The position numbers and the translations under genes are program-made. This document shows, in pieces, positions 33,769 through 52,569 of a stretch of DNA of 64,000 bases; position 1 is the stretch's first letter; the number at the start of each line of letters is the position of its first letter. Under the pieces are notes generated by a model. It was not told where the DNA came from. It was given only the letters and a program-made list of their open reading frames with translations, and did no database searches. This stretch comes from Umezawaea beigongshangensis (GTDB lineage Bacteria; Actinomycetota; Actinomycetes; Mycobacteriales; Pseudonocardiaceae): assembly GCF_016464305.1 (NCBI RefSeq), contig NZ_JAEIOJ010000005.1, forward strand, positions 124,001-188,000. Reading direction: 5' to 3'.

Positions 33769-34937
33769 TGCGAGCACGTCTCACCGCCGCGACCGCGTCC
33801 GCGGCGCTGCTGCTGGCCGGGTGCGGATCCGGCGGGTTCGACGGCCTCCACGCGGTGCCGCTGCCCGGCGGCGCCGACCTCGGCGACCGCCCGTACCGGG
33901 TGACGGTGCAGTTCGCCGACGTCCTCGACCTCGTCCCGCAGGCCGGGGTCAAGGTGAACGACGTGCCGGTGGGCCGGGTCGAGCGCGTCGACCTCGCCCC
34001 GGACGGCTGGACCGCGCAGGTGACGGTCGCCGTCAACGGCGGCGTGTCCCTGCCGGCCAACGCCGTCGCGCGGCTGCGGCAGTCCGCGCTGCTCGGCGAG
34101 AAGTACGTCGAACTCGCCCGGCCCGCGCAGGGCCAGGAGCAGGGCGTGCTGGCCGACGGCGCGACCATCCCGACCGACCGCACCAACCGCAACCCCGAGG
34201 TCGAAGAGGTCTTCGGCGCGCTGTCCCTGCTGCTCAACGGCGGTGGCGTGGCGCAGTTGCAGAACATCACCAGGGAGATCAACGCCGCCGTCGAGGGCAA
34301 CGAGCCGGAGCTGCGCTCCCTGCTCACCGAGCTGAACACCCTCGTCACCGAGCTGGACGGGCACAAGACCGAGATCACCCGCGCGCTGGACGGCCTCAAC
34401 CGCCTCTCCGGCACGCTGAACGGCCAGCGCGACCAGATCGCCGGAGCCGTCGACGGACTCGGACCGGGTCTGCGAACGCTCGCCGACCAGCGCACCCAGC
34501 TCGTCACGATGCTCCAGTCCCTCGACGCGCTGTCCGGCGTCGCCGTCGACACGGTGAACCGGAGCAGGGACGACGTCGTGGCCGACCTGAAGGCGCTGAC
34601 GCCGACGCTGCAGAAGCTCGCCGAGGCCGGGACGAACCTGCCCAACGCCTTCGAGCTGTTCCTGACCTACCCGTTCCCGGACAACGCCGTCGACGCGGTC
34701 AGGGGCGACTACACGAACCTCTACGCCGACGTCGACCTGAACCTGGGCAACGTCCTGGACAACGTCGGCCGCTCCCGGCAGAGCCCGGTCCCGCTGCCGG
34801 GCAGCAACACCACGACGGCGCCCGTGCTGCCGCTCCCGCTGCCGAACACGCCGCTGCTGCCGCTGCCGGGCGGCACCGCGTCGACGCCGGGCGGCTTCGG
34901 CGACCTGCTCGGCTCGCTGCTGGGAGGAGTCGCGTGA
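33768..34937 (+). CDS. mceE: Mce-family lipoprotein E
   Basis: 389 residues starting MRARLTAATASAALLLAGCG. The lipobox LLLAGC indicates a lipid-modified Cys at about residue 19, as for the E subunit (LprK type) of mce operons. The MCE domain (QAGVKVNDVPVGRVERV) and helical region follow. A Pro/Leu-rich C-terminus (LPLPLPNTPLLPLPGG) is unusual and probably exposed. A GTG three bases upstream is an alternative start. Confidence 0.9.
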   Translation: MRARLTAATASAALLLAGCGSGGFDGLHAVPLPGGADLGDRPYRVTVQFADVLDLVPQAGVKVNDVPVGRVERVDLAPDGWTAQVTVAVNGGVSLPANAVARLRQSALLGEKYVELARPAQGQEQGVLADGATIPTDRTNRNPEVEEVFGALSLLLNGGGVAQLQNITREINAAVEGNEPELRSLLTELNTLVTELDGHKTEITRALDGLNRLSGTLNGQRDQIAGAVDGLGPGLRTLADQRTQLVTMLQSLDALSGVAVDTVNRSRDDVVADLKALTPTLQKLAEAGTNLPNAFELFLTYPFPDNAVDAVRGDYTNLYADVDLNLGNVLDNVGRSRQSPVPLPGSNTTTAPVLPLPLPNTPLLPLPGGTASTPGGFGDLLGSLLGGVA

Positions 34938-36157
34938 TCTCCGCCAGGATCAAGCTCCAGATCACGGCGTTCGTCGCCATCGCGCTGCTGGGCATCAGCT
35001 ACGTCAGCGTCAGGTACGTCGGCCTCGACCGGGTGTTCGGCGGTGGCGGCTACGTGGTGACGATGCAGCTCGCCGACTCCGGCGGCGTGTTCACCAACTC
35101 CGAGGTCACCTACCGCGGCGTGTCCGTGGGCCGGGTCGGGCCCATGCGGCTGACCACCGACGGCGTCGAGGTGGACCTCGTCATCGACCCGGAGGCGCCG
35201 CCCATCGCGGCCGACCTGGAGGCCGTCGTCGCCAACCGCTCGGCGGTCGGCGAGCAGTACGTCGACCTGCGGCCCACCGGCACCGACGGCCCGCACCTGG
35301 TGGACGGCTCGGTCGTCCCGCGCAGCGCCACCCGCACCCCACCGCCGGTGGAGAACCTGCTGACCAGCCTCGACTCGTTCGCGAAGTCGGTGCCGACGGA
35401 CTCGCTGCGCACCGTCGTCGACGAGCTGGACACCGCGTTCAGCGGCACCGGCGGCGACCTCCAGGTGCTGCTCGACACGACCCGCAGCTTCACCGCCGCC
35501 GCGCAGCGGCACCTGCCGCAGACCACCGCGCTGCTGAACGACGGTCGCGTCGTGCTCGGCACCCAGGTCGCCAGCGGAGACGCGATCCGCTCGTTCAGCG
35601 GGGACCTGAGGCTGCTGAACGAGCAGCTCAAGAACTCCGACGCCGACCTGCGCAGGCTGATCGACATCACCCCGCAGGTGTCCGAGCAGGTCACCGGACT
35701 GCTCGCGGAGAGCGGGACGGGCCTGAGCGTCACGATCGCGAACCTGCTCACCACCTCGACCATCACCGTGTCCCGGCTCGCCGGGATCGAGCAGATCCTG
35801 GTGACCTACCCGATGGCGGTCGGCGGCGGCTTCACCGTGGCCCCCGGCGACGGCCGCGCCCACTTCGGCCTCGCGCTGAACGTGTTCGACCCGCTGCCGT
35901 GCACCGTCGGCTACGAGGGCACCACCGTCCGGACGGGGAACGACACGAGCCCGGCGCCGCTGAACACGCAGGCGTACTGCGCCCTCGCACCCGGCAGCGC
36001 GACCGGAGTGCGCGGGGCCCAGAACGCGCCGTACGGTGGGACGCCGCAGGGCACCGAGACCTCCCAGCCGGGCCAGGAGCAGTCGGCGCAGCAGGCGGCC
36101 GCCCCGCCGCAGACCCTGCTCACCGGCCTCGGACAGCTGCTCGGCCTGCCGAGCTGA
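34934..36157 (+). CDS. mceF: Mce-family protein F
   Basis: 407 residues from GTG overlapping the mceE stop. Anchor ITAFVAIALLGISYVSVRYV, MCE domain (FTNSEVTYRGVSVGRVGPM), helical region, and a C-terminal Gln/Ala-rich tail ending LLTGLGQLLGLPS. Last of the six MCE subunits. It is followed after 14 bases by an Mce-associated protein gene. Confidence 0.9.
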   Translation: MISARIKLQITAFVAIALLGISYVSVRYVGLDRVFGGGGYVVTMQLADSGGVFTNSEVTYRGVSVGRVGPMRLTTDGVEVDLVIDPEAPPIAADLEAVVANRSAVGEQYVDLRPTGTDGPHLVDGSVVPRSATRTPPPVENLLTSLDSFAKSVPTDSLRTVVDELDTAFSGTGGDLQVLLDTTRSFTAAAQRHLPQTTALLNDGRVVLGTQVASGDAIRSFSGDLRLLNEQLKNSDADLRRLIDITPQVSEQVTGLLAESGTGLSVTIANLLTTSTITVSRLAGIEQILVTYPMAVGGGFTVAPGDGRAHFGLALNVFDPLPCTVGYEGTTVRTGNDTSPAPLNTQAYCALAPGSATGVRGAQNAPYGGTPQGTETSQPGQEQSAQQAAAPPQTLLTGLGQLLGLPS

Positions 36158-36171
36158 TCGCGGAGAGGCGA

Positions 36172-36681
36172 ATGATCAAGAACTGGCTGACCCCCGTCAC
36201 CGCGGCGCTGGCCGTCGTCGCGTTCGGCTTCGCGGCGTGGGCGGGCGTGTCCTGGTACGGCGCGACGCACGACGACGCGATCACCTACGCGCAGACCCGC
36301 GACGACGTGCTGCGCGTGGCGCGGGTGGGGATCACCAACTTCCGCACGCTCGACCACACCAAGCCCGACGAGGGGCTGAACCGCTGGCTGGAGTCGTCCA
36401 CGGGCACGCTGCACGACGAGATCGCCCGCGACCTCGAGGCGGGCAAGCAGCGCATCGTCGACGCGAGGACCACCTCGTCCAGCACGCTGCTGGACGCGGC
36501 GGTGACCGAGCTGGACGACCGCGCGGGCACGGCCAGGGTCATCGCGGTGATGCAGACCGCGGTCACGCCGGAGGGCGGTGACGCGGCCACGAAGTTCGAG
36601 CGCTACCAGGCCGAGCTCCAGCGCACCGACGCGGGCTGGAAGCTCAGCGCCATCGGCCCGGTCGCGGCCGGCGGAGCCTGA
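36172..36681 (+). CDS. Mce-associated membrane protein 1
   Basis: 169 residues. One membrane helix (VTAALAVVAFGFAAWAGVSW), then an NTF2-like outer domain (YAQTRDDVLRVARVGITNFR to AGWKLSAIGPV). Such Mas proteins accompany mce operons and are thought to stabilise the complex. GGAGAGG precedes the ATG. Confidence 0.82.
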   Translation: MIKNWLTPVTAALAVVAFGFAAWAGVSWYGATHDDAITYAQTRDDVLRVARVGITNFRTLDHTKPDEGLNRWLESSTGTLHDEIARDLEAGKQRIVDARTTSSSTLLDAAVTELDDRAGTARVIAVMQTAVTPEGGDAATKFERYQAELQRTDAGWKLSAIGPVAAGGA

Positions 36682-36710
36682 CACCCGCTCACCCCTCGAA
36701 AGGACCGGTA

Positions 36711-37643
36711 GTGCCACCCTCTCGCCGTCGCCCCGCCCCGCAGCCCCCGACCGGCCGCCCGAGGGTCGCCGGTCTGCGCCGGCCGTCCGGCGGCCGGACG
36801 CAGCCCCCCGGGTCTCCCGCGCCGGTCGAGCCCGCGCAGGTCGAGTCTCCGCAGGTCGAGGAGGCAGCGCACGAGCCGGTCGACACCGCCGGTGACCGCG
36901 TCCCCGGCGACGGCGCACCCGCGGACGTGCCGGAGGAGCCGCTGGCCGGTGTCGCCGTGATCGGTGCGGACGAGTCCGTCCTGGCAGGGGCCGAGAGCGG
37001 CGCGAAGGAGGACGACGCGGCGGAGGACGGCGGCGCGGGGGAGGACGGCGCGGAGGACGTGCCGGAGGAAGCGGCGAGCGCGTCGCCGCCCCGCCGGTCG
37101 GCGCTGGTCCTGCCGGTCGCGCTGCTCGTGGTGGCCCTCGTGCTCGGCGGCCTAGGCGCGTTCTTCTTCGCGCAGACGCGCGGCGTGCGGAACTCCACCG
37201 CCGCGTCCAACACCGCGCTCGTGGACAGCGCGCGCACCTCCGAGGTCAACGGGCAGGTGCAGGACGCCGTGGAGAAGGCGTTCTCCTACAACTTCTCCGA
37301 CATCGCCGCGACGGAGAGGGCCGCGGACGAGGTGCTCGCGGGCAGGGCGCGCTGCCAGTACGGCGTGGTGTTCGAGCCGGTGCGCACGCTCGCGCCCGAG
37401 CAGAAGCTGGTGGTCACCACCAGGGCCGTGACCAGCGGCGTCACCGTGCTCGACGACGACCGCGCCACGGCGCTGGTGTTCGTCGACCAGGTCACCACCC
37501 GCACCACCGACAACCAGACCGGTGGCGGCGCCGGGATGCTGCGCGCGTCCGTCGAGCGCCTCGACGGCCGGTGGAGGATCACCGACGTCTTCATGTTCGG
37601 CCAGACCGCGGAGCAGCAGGAGCAGATGAGCCGGTGCCAGTAG
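36711..37643 (+). CDS. Mce-associated membrane protein 2
   Basis: 310 residues from GTG with GAAAGGA upstream. A long Pro/Glu/Ala-rich cytoplasmic part (1-125), a membrane helix (ALVLPVALLVVALVLGGLGA), and an NTF2-like outer domain ending RLDGRWRITDVFMFGQTAE. The layout is that of the second Mas gene of actinobacterial mce operons. The last gene before the rpoB control region. Confidence 0.82.
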   Translation: MPPSRRRPAPQPPTGRPRVAGLRRPSGGRTQPPGSPAPVEPAQVESPQVEEAAHEPVDTAGDRVPGDGAPADVPEEPLAGVAVIGADESVLAGAESGAKEDDAAEDGGAGEDGAEDVPEEAASASPPRRSALVLPVALLVVALVLGGLGAFFFAQTRGVRNSTAASNTALVDSARTSEVNGQVQDAVEKAFSYNFSDIAATERAADEVLAGRARCQYGVVFEPVRTLAPEQKLVVTTRAVTSGVTVLDDDRATALVFVDQVTTRTTDNQTGGGAGMLRASVERLDGRWRITDVFMFGQTAEQQEQMSRCQ

Positions 37644-37717
37644 TCGTCGGCCGTGCTCACCCGGAAAAAACACGTTCCGGGGTGAGTCGCGCCACAGGTT
37701 CGGCGCTCTTCGCGGAA

Positions 37718-37744
37718 CTCCCCGAACAGTCCCCGTTCGGGGAG
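37718..37744 (+). terminator. hairpin downstream of the mce operon
   Basis: CTCCCCGAAC pairs perfectly with GTTCGGGGAG over a 7-base loop, 75 bases past the last mce-associated gene. It has no U-run. The whole 37644-38072 gap holds no gene. Confidence 0.5.
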
Positions 37745-37912
37745 GACAACTGTTCACGAACTCCGATCCGAGCTTGTTTGCGCAGGTCAAGACGGTCGCA
37801 AATGGTAAACTCACCGTGCGCCACAGGGGTGATCACCGTGTGGCGCCTTGACTCAGCGCGCGCGCAGGATCACTCTGTCGGTTAACACGAGGAGCTTCCT
37901 TCTGGATGCCTC

Positions 37913-37941
37913 TCGACAGTCGCCATGTTCGTGGCTAGACT
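37913..37941 (+). promoter_or_regulatory. candidate rpoBC promoter
   Basis: TCGACA (37913-37918), 17 bases, TAGACT (37936-37941) fits a housekeeping sigma promoter, about 130 bases before rpoB. Other -35-like hexamers, TTGACT at 37848 and TTGACA at 38013, have only poor -10 partners. Multiple promoters for rpoBC are usual. Confidence 0.5.
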
Positions 37942-38072
37942 GCTCCTTTGCGCTGTCCTCTTTCCGTGAGCCCTTCGCCGAGAGCGTGGGGAAGCTGGGC
38001 ATCGCCGCACCCTTGACAGCCGTGCTAGTTCACGCCGCTAGCCAGCTACATCAGTCCCTGGAAGGACGCATC

Positions 38073-41555
<3,483 letters not shown>

Positions 41556-41674
41556 CCTCGCCCGGTCACCGGGAGGGAACGGTCTCCTGATCGTTCCCCC
41601 CGGTGGCCACCACCACCGCCCCCCAAGCTGCGCCTTCCGGGGCACGCAATCAACCAAAGGGGAAGAGAGCCCAC

Positions 41675-45571
<3,897 letters not shown>

Positions 45572-45582
45572 CCGACGTCTCC

Positions 45583-45625
45583 ACGAGAGGGGCCCCCGGA
45601 GCACTGCTCCGGGGGCCCCTCTCGT
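45583..45625 (+). terminator. terminator after rpoC
   Basis: A ~20-bp perfect stem beginning ACGAGAGGGGCCCCCGGAG, with a very short loop, starting 12 bases after the rpoC stop. The next gene converges, so it is likely bidirectional. Confidence 0.92.
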
Positions 45626-45644
45626 CGTCGCGGGGTGTCCGTCG

Positions 45645-46082
45645 TCAGCGGCGGCGGCGGACGAGCGCCCTGGCCCGTGCCACGAGGTCGTCCACCACGG
45701 CGGGGTCGGTGATCGGCGGTGCGCCGCTCTCGTCGTCGCAGCAGCTCGGCTTCGTGCGGCGGTCGGCGGAGCGGGGGCGCACGTCGGCCAGCTCGTACAG
45801 CAGTTCGTAGACGTTGCGACCGGGATCGGCGTCGTCGTGCGCGCCCACCAGCAGCACCCACGCCGTGTCGTCGCCGGGGAACGCCACCACGACCCGGTCG
45901 GCGCCCCGCAGGTGCCGCACGCACAGCCGGGGCAGCGGCTCCGGCCCGGTGACGCGGTAGCCGAGCGCGGCGCACCCCTCGTGGGAGAGCGCGTCGAGGA
46001 ACCGCTCGTATGCCTGGCGGGCCGTGCCGCGCAGTCCGGCCGCCTGAGCGGTGGCGACCGGGGTCTCGACGACCCGGATCAA
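45645..46082 (-). CDS. possible RelE/ParE-like toxin partner
   Basis: About 145 residues from a TTG that overlaps the upstream stop by four bases (TTGA). The middle reads CVRHLRGADRVVVAFPGDDT then WVLLVGAHDD and NVYELLYELADV, a strand-rich layout reminiscent of RelE/ParE-superfamily toxins, though without clear catalytic residues. A Cys pair (SCCDDE) is near the end. Coupling to an HTH gene makes a toxin-antitoxin pair plausible, but this remains inference. Confidence 0.5.
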   Translation of the reverse strand: MIRVVETPVATAQAAGLRGTARQAYERFLDALSHEGCAALGYRVTGPEPLPRLCVRHLRGADRVVVAFPGDDTAWVLLVGAHDDADPGRNVYELLYELADVRPRSADRRTKPSCCDDESGAPPITDPAVVDDLVARARALVRRRR

Positions 46083-46525
46083 CCGGTCCTGACCACGCGG
46101 CCCTCGCCCGCGCGCATCTGCGCCAGGCTCTCCGCCAGGTCGTCGCGCTCGCGCAGCGCCCGGTCGCTCAGCCTGCGGTGCACCTCGTCGAGCAGGCCGC
46201 GGGTCCGTCCCGCCACGCGCAGCTCGGCCACGAGGTGCAGCACCTCGTGCACCCGGCTCGTGTCGAGCAGCATCCTGGGCTTCTCGCTGTGCACGGTCAG
46301 CACTCCCTCGCGCGCCCACGCCCGCACGGTCTTCTCCGTCAGGTCCAGCAGCTCGCCCGCGACGACGGGGCGCACCGGCGGCGCCTGGCGCAGCACCTTG
46401 TCCACGACGTCGGTCAGGCGGCGCCTGCGCTGGTCGTCCGCGGACAGCGTGCCCGCCACCTCCTCGATCTCCTCCACCTGTGAGAACAGCTCGCGGACGT
46501 ACTCGGCCTCCGCGGTGACGGACAT
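46079..46525 (-). CDS. HTH protein, possible antitoxin
   Basis: 148 residues starting MSVTAEAEYVRELFSQVEEI. VVAGELLDLTEKTVRAWARE (about 57-76) is a MerR/excisionase-type helix-turn-helix. A helical C-terminal part follows. GGGAGG lies before the ATG. The upstream palindrome at 46544-46574 is a natural operator, consistent with autorepression by an antitoxin-like regulator. The gene precedes and overlaps its partner. Confidence 0.6.
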   Translation of the reverse strand: MSVTAEAEYVRELFSQVEEIEEVAGTLSADDQRRRRLTDVVDKVLRQAPPVRPVVAGELLDLTEKTVRAWAREGVLTVHSEKPRMLLDTSRVHEVLHLVAELRVAGRTRGLLDEVHRRLSDRALRERDDLAESLAQMRAGEGRVVRTG

Positions 46526-46543
46526 CGGGACCACCTCCCTCGC

Positions 46544-46574
46544 ACTACCGATTATCGGGCCTCTTCTCGGTAGT
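46544..46574. promoter_or_regulatory. palindromic operator upstream of the HTH gene
   Basis: ACTACCGA (46544-46551) and its complement TCGGTAGT (46567-46574) are separated by 15 bases, 19 bases upstream of the HTH gene's ATG. Probably bound by that protein. Confidence 0.55.
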
Positions 46575-46584
46575 CGCAATCGCG

Positions 46585-46621
46585 CGAACGGCCCCGCCGC
46601 GGGAAGCGACGAGGCCGTTCG
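46585..46621 (-). terminator. hairpin after the zf-TFIIB gene
   Basis: CGAACGGCC pairs with GGCCGTTCG, 16 bases past the stop of the leftward zf-TFIIB gene. No U-run. Confidence 0.55.
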
Positions 46622-46636
46622 GGAGTGCTCGGCGAA

Positions 46637-46903
46637 TCAGGACGAGAAGAAGAGACGACCGAAGCCCTGCTTGCGGTGGCCGTAGTGGCCGCCGTGGTGA
46701 CCGGCGCCCCACGCGGGCTGGGCCGGGTACGGCGCCGCGGCGGGCGGCGGCGGCGCGGGCTGCGCCCACTGGCCCTCCAGGCGGTTCAGCGCCTCCAGCT
46801 CGCCGTAGTCCAGGAAGACACCGCGGCAGCCGTCGCACTGCTCGATGTGCACTCCCATGCGGTCGTAGGTGCGCATGTTCGCGTGACACTTGGGACACTG
46901 CAT
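46637..46903 (-). CDS. zf-TFIIB domain protein
   Basis: 88 residues. MQCPKCHANMRTYDRMGVHI then EQCDGCRGVFLDYGELEAL is the zf-TFIIB pattern (CPKC, CDGC) with the typical GVxLDxGELE ending. A Pro/Ala linker and a His/Gly-rich end (GHHGGHYGHR) that could bind metal follow. Common in actinobacteria, with unknown role. The gene stands alone between the HTH pair and the kinase-like gene. Confidence 0.8.
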   Translation of the reverse strand: MQCPKCHANMRTYDRMGVHIEQCDGCRGVFLDYGELEALNRLEGQWAQPAPPPPAAAPYPAQPAWGAGHHGGHYGHRKQGFGRLFFSS

Positions 46904-46954
46904 CAGATCGAGCCCTCCTGCGTCGGATCGCTCCCCTTGGCGATGTGCTTCATA

Positions 46955-47848
46955 TTAGCCGTGCCGCATGTCCGCCCCGATGCGCGCGCAGGCGTCGACC
47001 AGCGCCAGGTCGAGATCGTCCAGCGCGGTCCCGGTGCGCCGCGCGGTGAGCAGCGAGCGCGCCGCCATCTGCACGACCAGGGCGCGAGCGGTCACGTCGA
47101 GCGCGGGCCAGGGGTTGCCCTCCGCGGGGACGGCCGGACCGCGCTCGGCCCGGTAGGCGCCGAGGAACACGTCCCACTCGCGCGGCTCCAGCACGCCGAT
47201 CGCGTGCAGCGCGGCCGGGCGGGCGAGGTCCCACTCCGGGTCGCCGGCGCCCAGGTCGTCCACGTCGATCAGCCGCCAGCCGCCGGGCACCGTCACGAGC
47301 TGGCCCAGGTGCCAGTCGCCGTGGGTGAGCAGCGCCCGCACCGGAGGTCGCAGCGGCGGCAGGGTCCCGAACGCGCCGAACACCTCGCGCACCTCGGGCC
47401 CGTCGTGCGCGCGCAGCTCGTCGACCGTGCGCAGGAAGCGGTCCGGCCCGGCCGAGCGGGGCAGCGGGGCGAGCTGGCCGGTGTCCACCCGGTGCAGCCG
47501 GGCGAGCAGCCGCGCGGACTGCTCCCACGGCGCGGCGTCCGGCGCGTCGGGGTCGACGGGAGTGCCGAGCGGCCACGCCGTCACCAGGCGGTCGCGCACC
47601 ACGACGGGCAGGGGCGACAGCGGGGCGAGCAGCAGTTCCGCCAGCGCGGGGTGCGACACCAGGCGCAGCCGCTCGGTCAGGGCGGCGGCGTCCGCTCCGG
47701 GCAGGTGCGCCTTCACCGCGACCTCCCCGACGCGCAGCACCGCGACCTCGCGGCGGTCGGCGATCACCTCCACGTCGCCCTCGCCGCCGTACGTCCGTCC
47801 CACCTCGGCGAGCCCAGCCGCCAGTTCCCGCTCCACGTGGTCAGTCAA
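46955..47848 (-). CDS. APH-type small-molecule kinase-like protein
   Basis: 297 residues. The catalytic loop LLTHGDWHLGQL and metal-binding LIDVDDLGAGDPEWDLAR match aminoglycoside phosphotransferase/choline kinase folds. VAVLRVGEVAVKAHLPG holds the ATP-contact Lys. The annotated start is TTG at 47848 (MTDHVEREL); a GTG four codons later is equally possible. Substrate is unknown; nothing near suggests drug resistance. Confidence 0.75.
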   Translation of the reverse strand: MTDHVERELAAGLAEVGRTYGGEGDVEVIADRREVAVLRVGEVAVKAHLPGADAAALTERLRLVSHPALAELLLAPLSPLPVVVRDRLVTAWPLGTPVDPDAPDAAPWEQSARLLARLHRVDTGQLAPLPRSAGPDRFLRTVDELRAHDGPEVREVFGAFGTLPPLRPPVRALLTHGDWHLGQLVTVPGGWRLIDVDDLGAGDPEWDLARPAALHAIGVLEPREWDVFLGAYRAERGPAVPAEGNPWPALDVTARALVVQMAARSLLTARRTGTALDDLDLALVDACARIGADMRHG

Positions 47849-47906
47849 GCAGTGCCGCGCGCGGGCGCTGTGACGGGCGTCGCCCCTGTTCGGGACGCCC
47901 CCCGTT

Positions 47907-47936
47907 TTGACCCGTGAGACCCGAGCCGGGTATCTT
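47907..47936 (+). promoter_or_regulatory. promoter of the str operon (rpsL)
   Basis: TTGACC (47907-47912), 18 bases, TATCTT (47931-47936) is a good housekeeping promoter 250 bases before rpsL. The rest of 47849-48186 is an untranslated leader with no gene I can support. Confidence 0.7.
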
Positions 47937-48186
47937 TGGTACTCGTGCCCGACCCATGTCGGGCCGCTCCGCGTGCCTGTGAGCGCCGGGTGGACGGGAA
48001 GCTGTGCTTCTCCTCAGCCGCCGACGCGTCCGGGAAGCGGTGTCCTCCACTCGCAGGGACGCTCCGGTGTTGCCTGCGGACCTGGGAAAACGGGGCGACA
48101 CGCCCGACCTCGGGTTACAGAGAGGGATCAAGTAAACAGAGCTCGGTCAGTTCCGACGAGACGCGAACGGAAGAAGCAGCCGGCGT

Positions 48187-48561
48187 ATGCCCACGATCCA
48201 GCAGCTGGTCCGCAAGGGCCGCCAGGACAAGGTCGCCAAGCAGAAGACCGCGGCCCTCAAGGGGAGCCCGCAGCGACGCGGTGTGTGCACCCGCGTCTAC
48301 ACCACCACGCCCAAGAAGCCGAACTCCGCGCTCCGCAAGGTGGCCCGCGTGCGGCTGACCAGCGGCATCGAGGTCACGGCATACATCCCGGGTGAAGGCC
48401 ACAACCTGCAGGAGCACTCGATGGTGCTCGTGCGCGGCGGTCGTGTGAAGGACCTCCCCGGCGTTCGTTACAAGATCATCCGCGGTTCCCTGGACACCCA
48501 GGGCGTGAAGAACCGCAAGCAGGCTCGCAGCCGCTACGGCGCGAAGAAGGAGAAGAGCTGA
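48187..48561 (+). CDS. rpsL: 30S ribosomal protein S12
   Basis: 124 residues. [20 protein letters not shown] and [19 protein letters not shown] are unchanged, with Lys at both streptomycin-resistance positions (Lys43 and Lys88 by Mycobacterium numbering), the sensitive form. S12 checks codon-anticodon fit in the decoding centre. Its stop overlaps the rpsG start by one base. Confidence 0.98.
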   Translation: MPTIQQLVRKGRQDKVAKQKTAALKGSPQRRGVCTRVYTTTPKKPNSALRKVARVRLTSGIEVTAYIPGEGHNLQEHSMVLVRGGRVKDLPGVRYKIIRGSLDTQGVKNRKQARSRYGAKKEKS

Positions 48562-49031
48562 TGCCCCGCAAGGGACCGGCCCCGAAGCGGCCGCTGATCT
48601 CCGACCCGGTCTACAGCTCTCCGCTGGTGACCCAGCTCATCAACAAGGTGCTGGTCGACGGCAAGCGCTCGGTGGCCGAGAAGATCGTCTACGAGGCGCT
48701 CGAAGGCGCCCGTGAGAAGAACGGCACCGACCCCGTCGTCACGCTGAAGCGCGCGCTCGACAACGTGAAGCCCGCCCTCGAGGTGAAGAGCCGTCGTGTC
48801 GGTGGCGCCACCTACCAGGTGCCGATCGAGGTCAAGCCGACCCGCGCGACCACGCTGGCGCTGCGCTGGCTGATCACCTTCTCCCGGCAGCGCCGTGAGA
48901 AGACGATGGTCGAGCGCCTGATGAACGAGCTGCTCGACGCGAGCAACGGTCTCGGCGCGAGCGTCAAGCGCCGCGAGGACACGCACAAGATGGCCGAGTC
49001 GAACAAGGCCTTCGCCCACTACCGCTGGTGA
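48561..49031 (+). CDS. rpsG: 30S ribosomal protein S7
   Basis: 156 residues, [20 protein letters not shown] start, [20 protein letters not shown] and [15 protein letters not shown] regions intact. It organises the 3' major domain of 16S rRNA and is the usual repressor of str operons. TGATG overlap with rpsL implies coupling. fusA follows after 100 bases. Confidence 0.98.
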   Translation: MPRKGPAPKRPLISDPVYSSPLVTQLINKVLVDGKRSVAEKIVYEALEGAREKNGTDPVVTLKRALDNVKPALEVKSRRVGGATYQVPIEVKPTRATTLALRWLITFSRQRREKTMVERLMNELLDASNGLGASVKRREDTHKMAESNKAFAHYRW

Positions 49032-49131
49032 GCTGACACCGGGCCGGTGCGCGCACGACGCGCGCCCGGCCCGGTGCTCCCGGCACTAGTGAGCCTGCTA
49101 CCCAGCTAGCTCAAGACAGGGGAAGACACCC

Positions 49132-51234
<2,103 letters not shown>

Positions 51235-51375
51235 CCCCGATCCGGAGCACCGCACAGTCGTGCGGGCTCTCCCGGGGGAACTCCCCGGGGTCCGCACAAT
51301 CGACCCTGACGTGTAGCCGGGTGGGCGGAAGATCCGCTCACCGGGCAAGCAAATGAAGTCCAGGAGGACAATCCA

Positions 51376-52569
51376 GTGGCGAAGGCGAAGTTCGAGCGGA
51401 CGAAGCCGCACGTCAACATCGGCACCATCGGTCACATCGACCACGGTAAGACGACGCTGACTGCTGCTATCTCCAAGGTCCTGCACGACAAGTACCCGGA
51501 CCTCAACCCCTTCACGCCGTTCGACCAGATCGACAAGGCGCCGGAGGAGAAGCAGCGCGGTATCACGATCTCGATCGCGCACATCGAGTACCAGACCGAC
51601 AAGCGCCACTACGCGCACGTCGACTGCCCCGGTCACGCGGACTACATCAAGAACATGATCACGGGTGCGGCGCAGATGGACGGCGCCATCCTCGTGGTCG
51701 CCGCGACCGACGGCCCGATGCCGCAGACCAAGGAGCACGTGCTCCTGGCCCGCCAGGTCGGTGTCCCGTACATCGTCGTCGCGCTGAACAAGGCCGACAT
51801 GGTCGACGACGAGGAGATCCTGGAGCTCGTCGAGCTCGAGGTCCGCGAGCTGCTCTCCGAGTACGAGTTCCCGGGCGACGACCTGCCGGTCGTGCGCGTC
51901 TCGGCGCTGAAGGCGCTCGAGGGCGACGCCGAGTGGGGCGAGAAGCTGATCGGCCTCATGGACGCGGTGGACGAGAACATCCCCGAGCCCGAGCGCGAGG
52001 TCGACCGTCCGTTCCTCATGCCGGTCGAGGACGTCTTCACGATCACCGGCCGCGGCACCGTGGTGACCGGTCGTATCGAGCGCGGCATCATCAAGGTCAA
52101 CGAAGAGGTCGAGATCGTCGGCATCAAGGAGACCTCGAAGAAGACCACGGTCACCTCGATCGAGATGTTCAAGAAGTTCCTCGACGAGGGCCGCGCGGGC
52201 GACAACGCCGCCCTGCTGCTCCGCGGTGTCAAGCGCGAGGAGGTGGAGCGCGGCATGGTCATCGTGAAGCCGGGCACCACGACCCCGCACACCGAGTTCG
52301 AGGCGCAGGTCTACATCCTGTCGAAGGACGAGGGTGGTCGTCACACCCCGTTCTTCAACAACTACCGCCCGCAGTTCTACTTCCGCACCACCGACGTGAC
52401 CGGCGTCGTGACCCTCCCCGAGGGCACCGAGATGGTCATGCCGGGCGACACCACGGGCATGACGGTCAAGCTGATCCAGCCGATCGCCATGGACGAGGGT
52501 CTGCGGTTCGCCATCCGCGAGGGTGGCCGCACCGTGGGTGCCGGCTCGGTCACCAGCATCATCAAGTGA
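51376..52569 (+). CDS. tuf: translation elongation factor Tu
   Basis: 397 residues from GTG with AGGAGGA upstream. [17 protein letters not shown] (G1), [21 protein letters not shown] (G3), [10 protein letters not shown] (G4). The kirromycin-contact Gln in [11 protein letters not shown] and the Ala in [15 protein letters not shown] are of the sensitive type. EF-Tu delivers aminoacyl-tRNA. End of the str operon. Confidence 0.98.
   Translation: MAKAKFERTKPHVNIGTIGHIDHGKTTLTAAISKVLHDKYPDLNPFTPFDQIDKAPEEKQRGITISIAHIEYQTDKRHYAHVDCPGHADYIKNMITGAAQMDGAILVVAATDGPMPQTKEHVLLARQVGVPYIVVALNKADMVDDEEILELVELEVRELLSEYEFPGDDLPVVRVSALKALEGDAEWGEKLIGLMDAVDENIPEPEREVDRPFLMPVEDVFTITGRGTVVTGRIERGIIKVNEEVEIVGIKETSKKTTVTSIEMFKKFLDEGRAGDNAALLLRGVKREEVERGMVIVKPGTTTPHTEFEAQVYILSKDEGGRHTPFFNNYRPQFYFRTTDVTGVVTLPEGTEMVMPGDTTGMTVKLIQPIAMDEGLRFAIREGGRTVGAGSVTSIIK

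Noticed and set aside
37848-38072. 75-codon N-terminal extension of RpoB
   Set aside because: Not conserved in RpoB and the TTG at 38073 has a good ribosome site; the stretch is promoter and leader DNA.
41603-41674. Earlier ATG-type start for RpoC (MATTTAPQ...)
   Set aside because: Actinobacterial RpoC begins at [10 protein letters not shown]; the GTG at 41675 has AAAGGGGAAG upstream.
45645-46319. 224-codon form of the toxin-like gene
   Set aside because: The extra N-terminus lies wholly within the overlapping HTH gene; the TTG at 46082 gives the usual four-base overlap.
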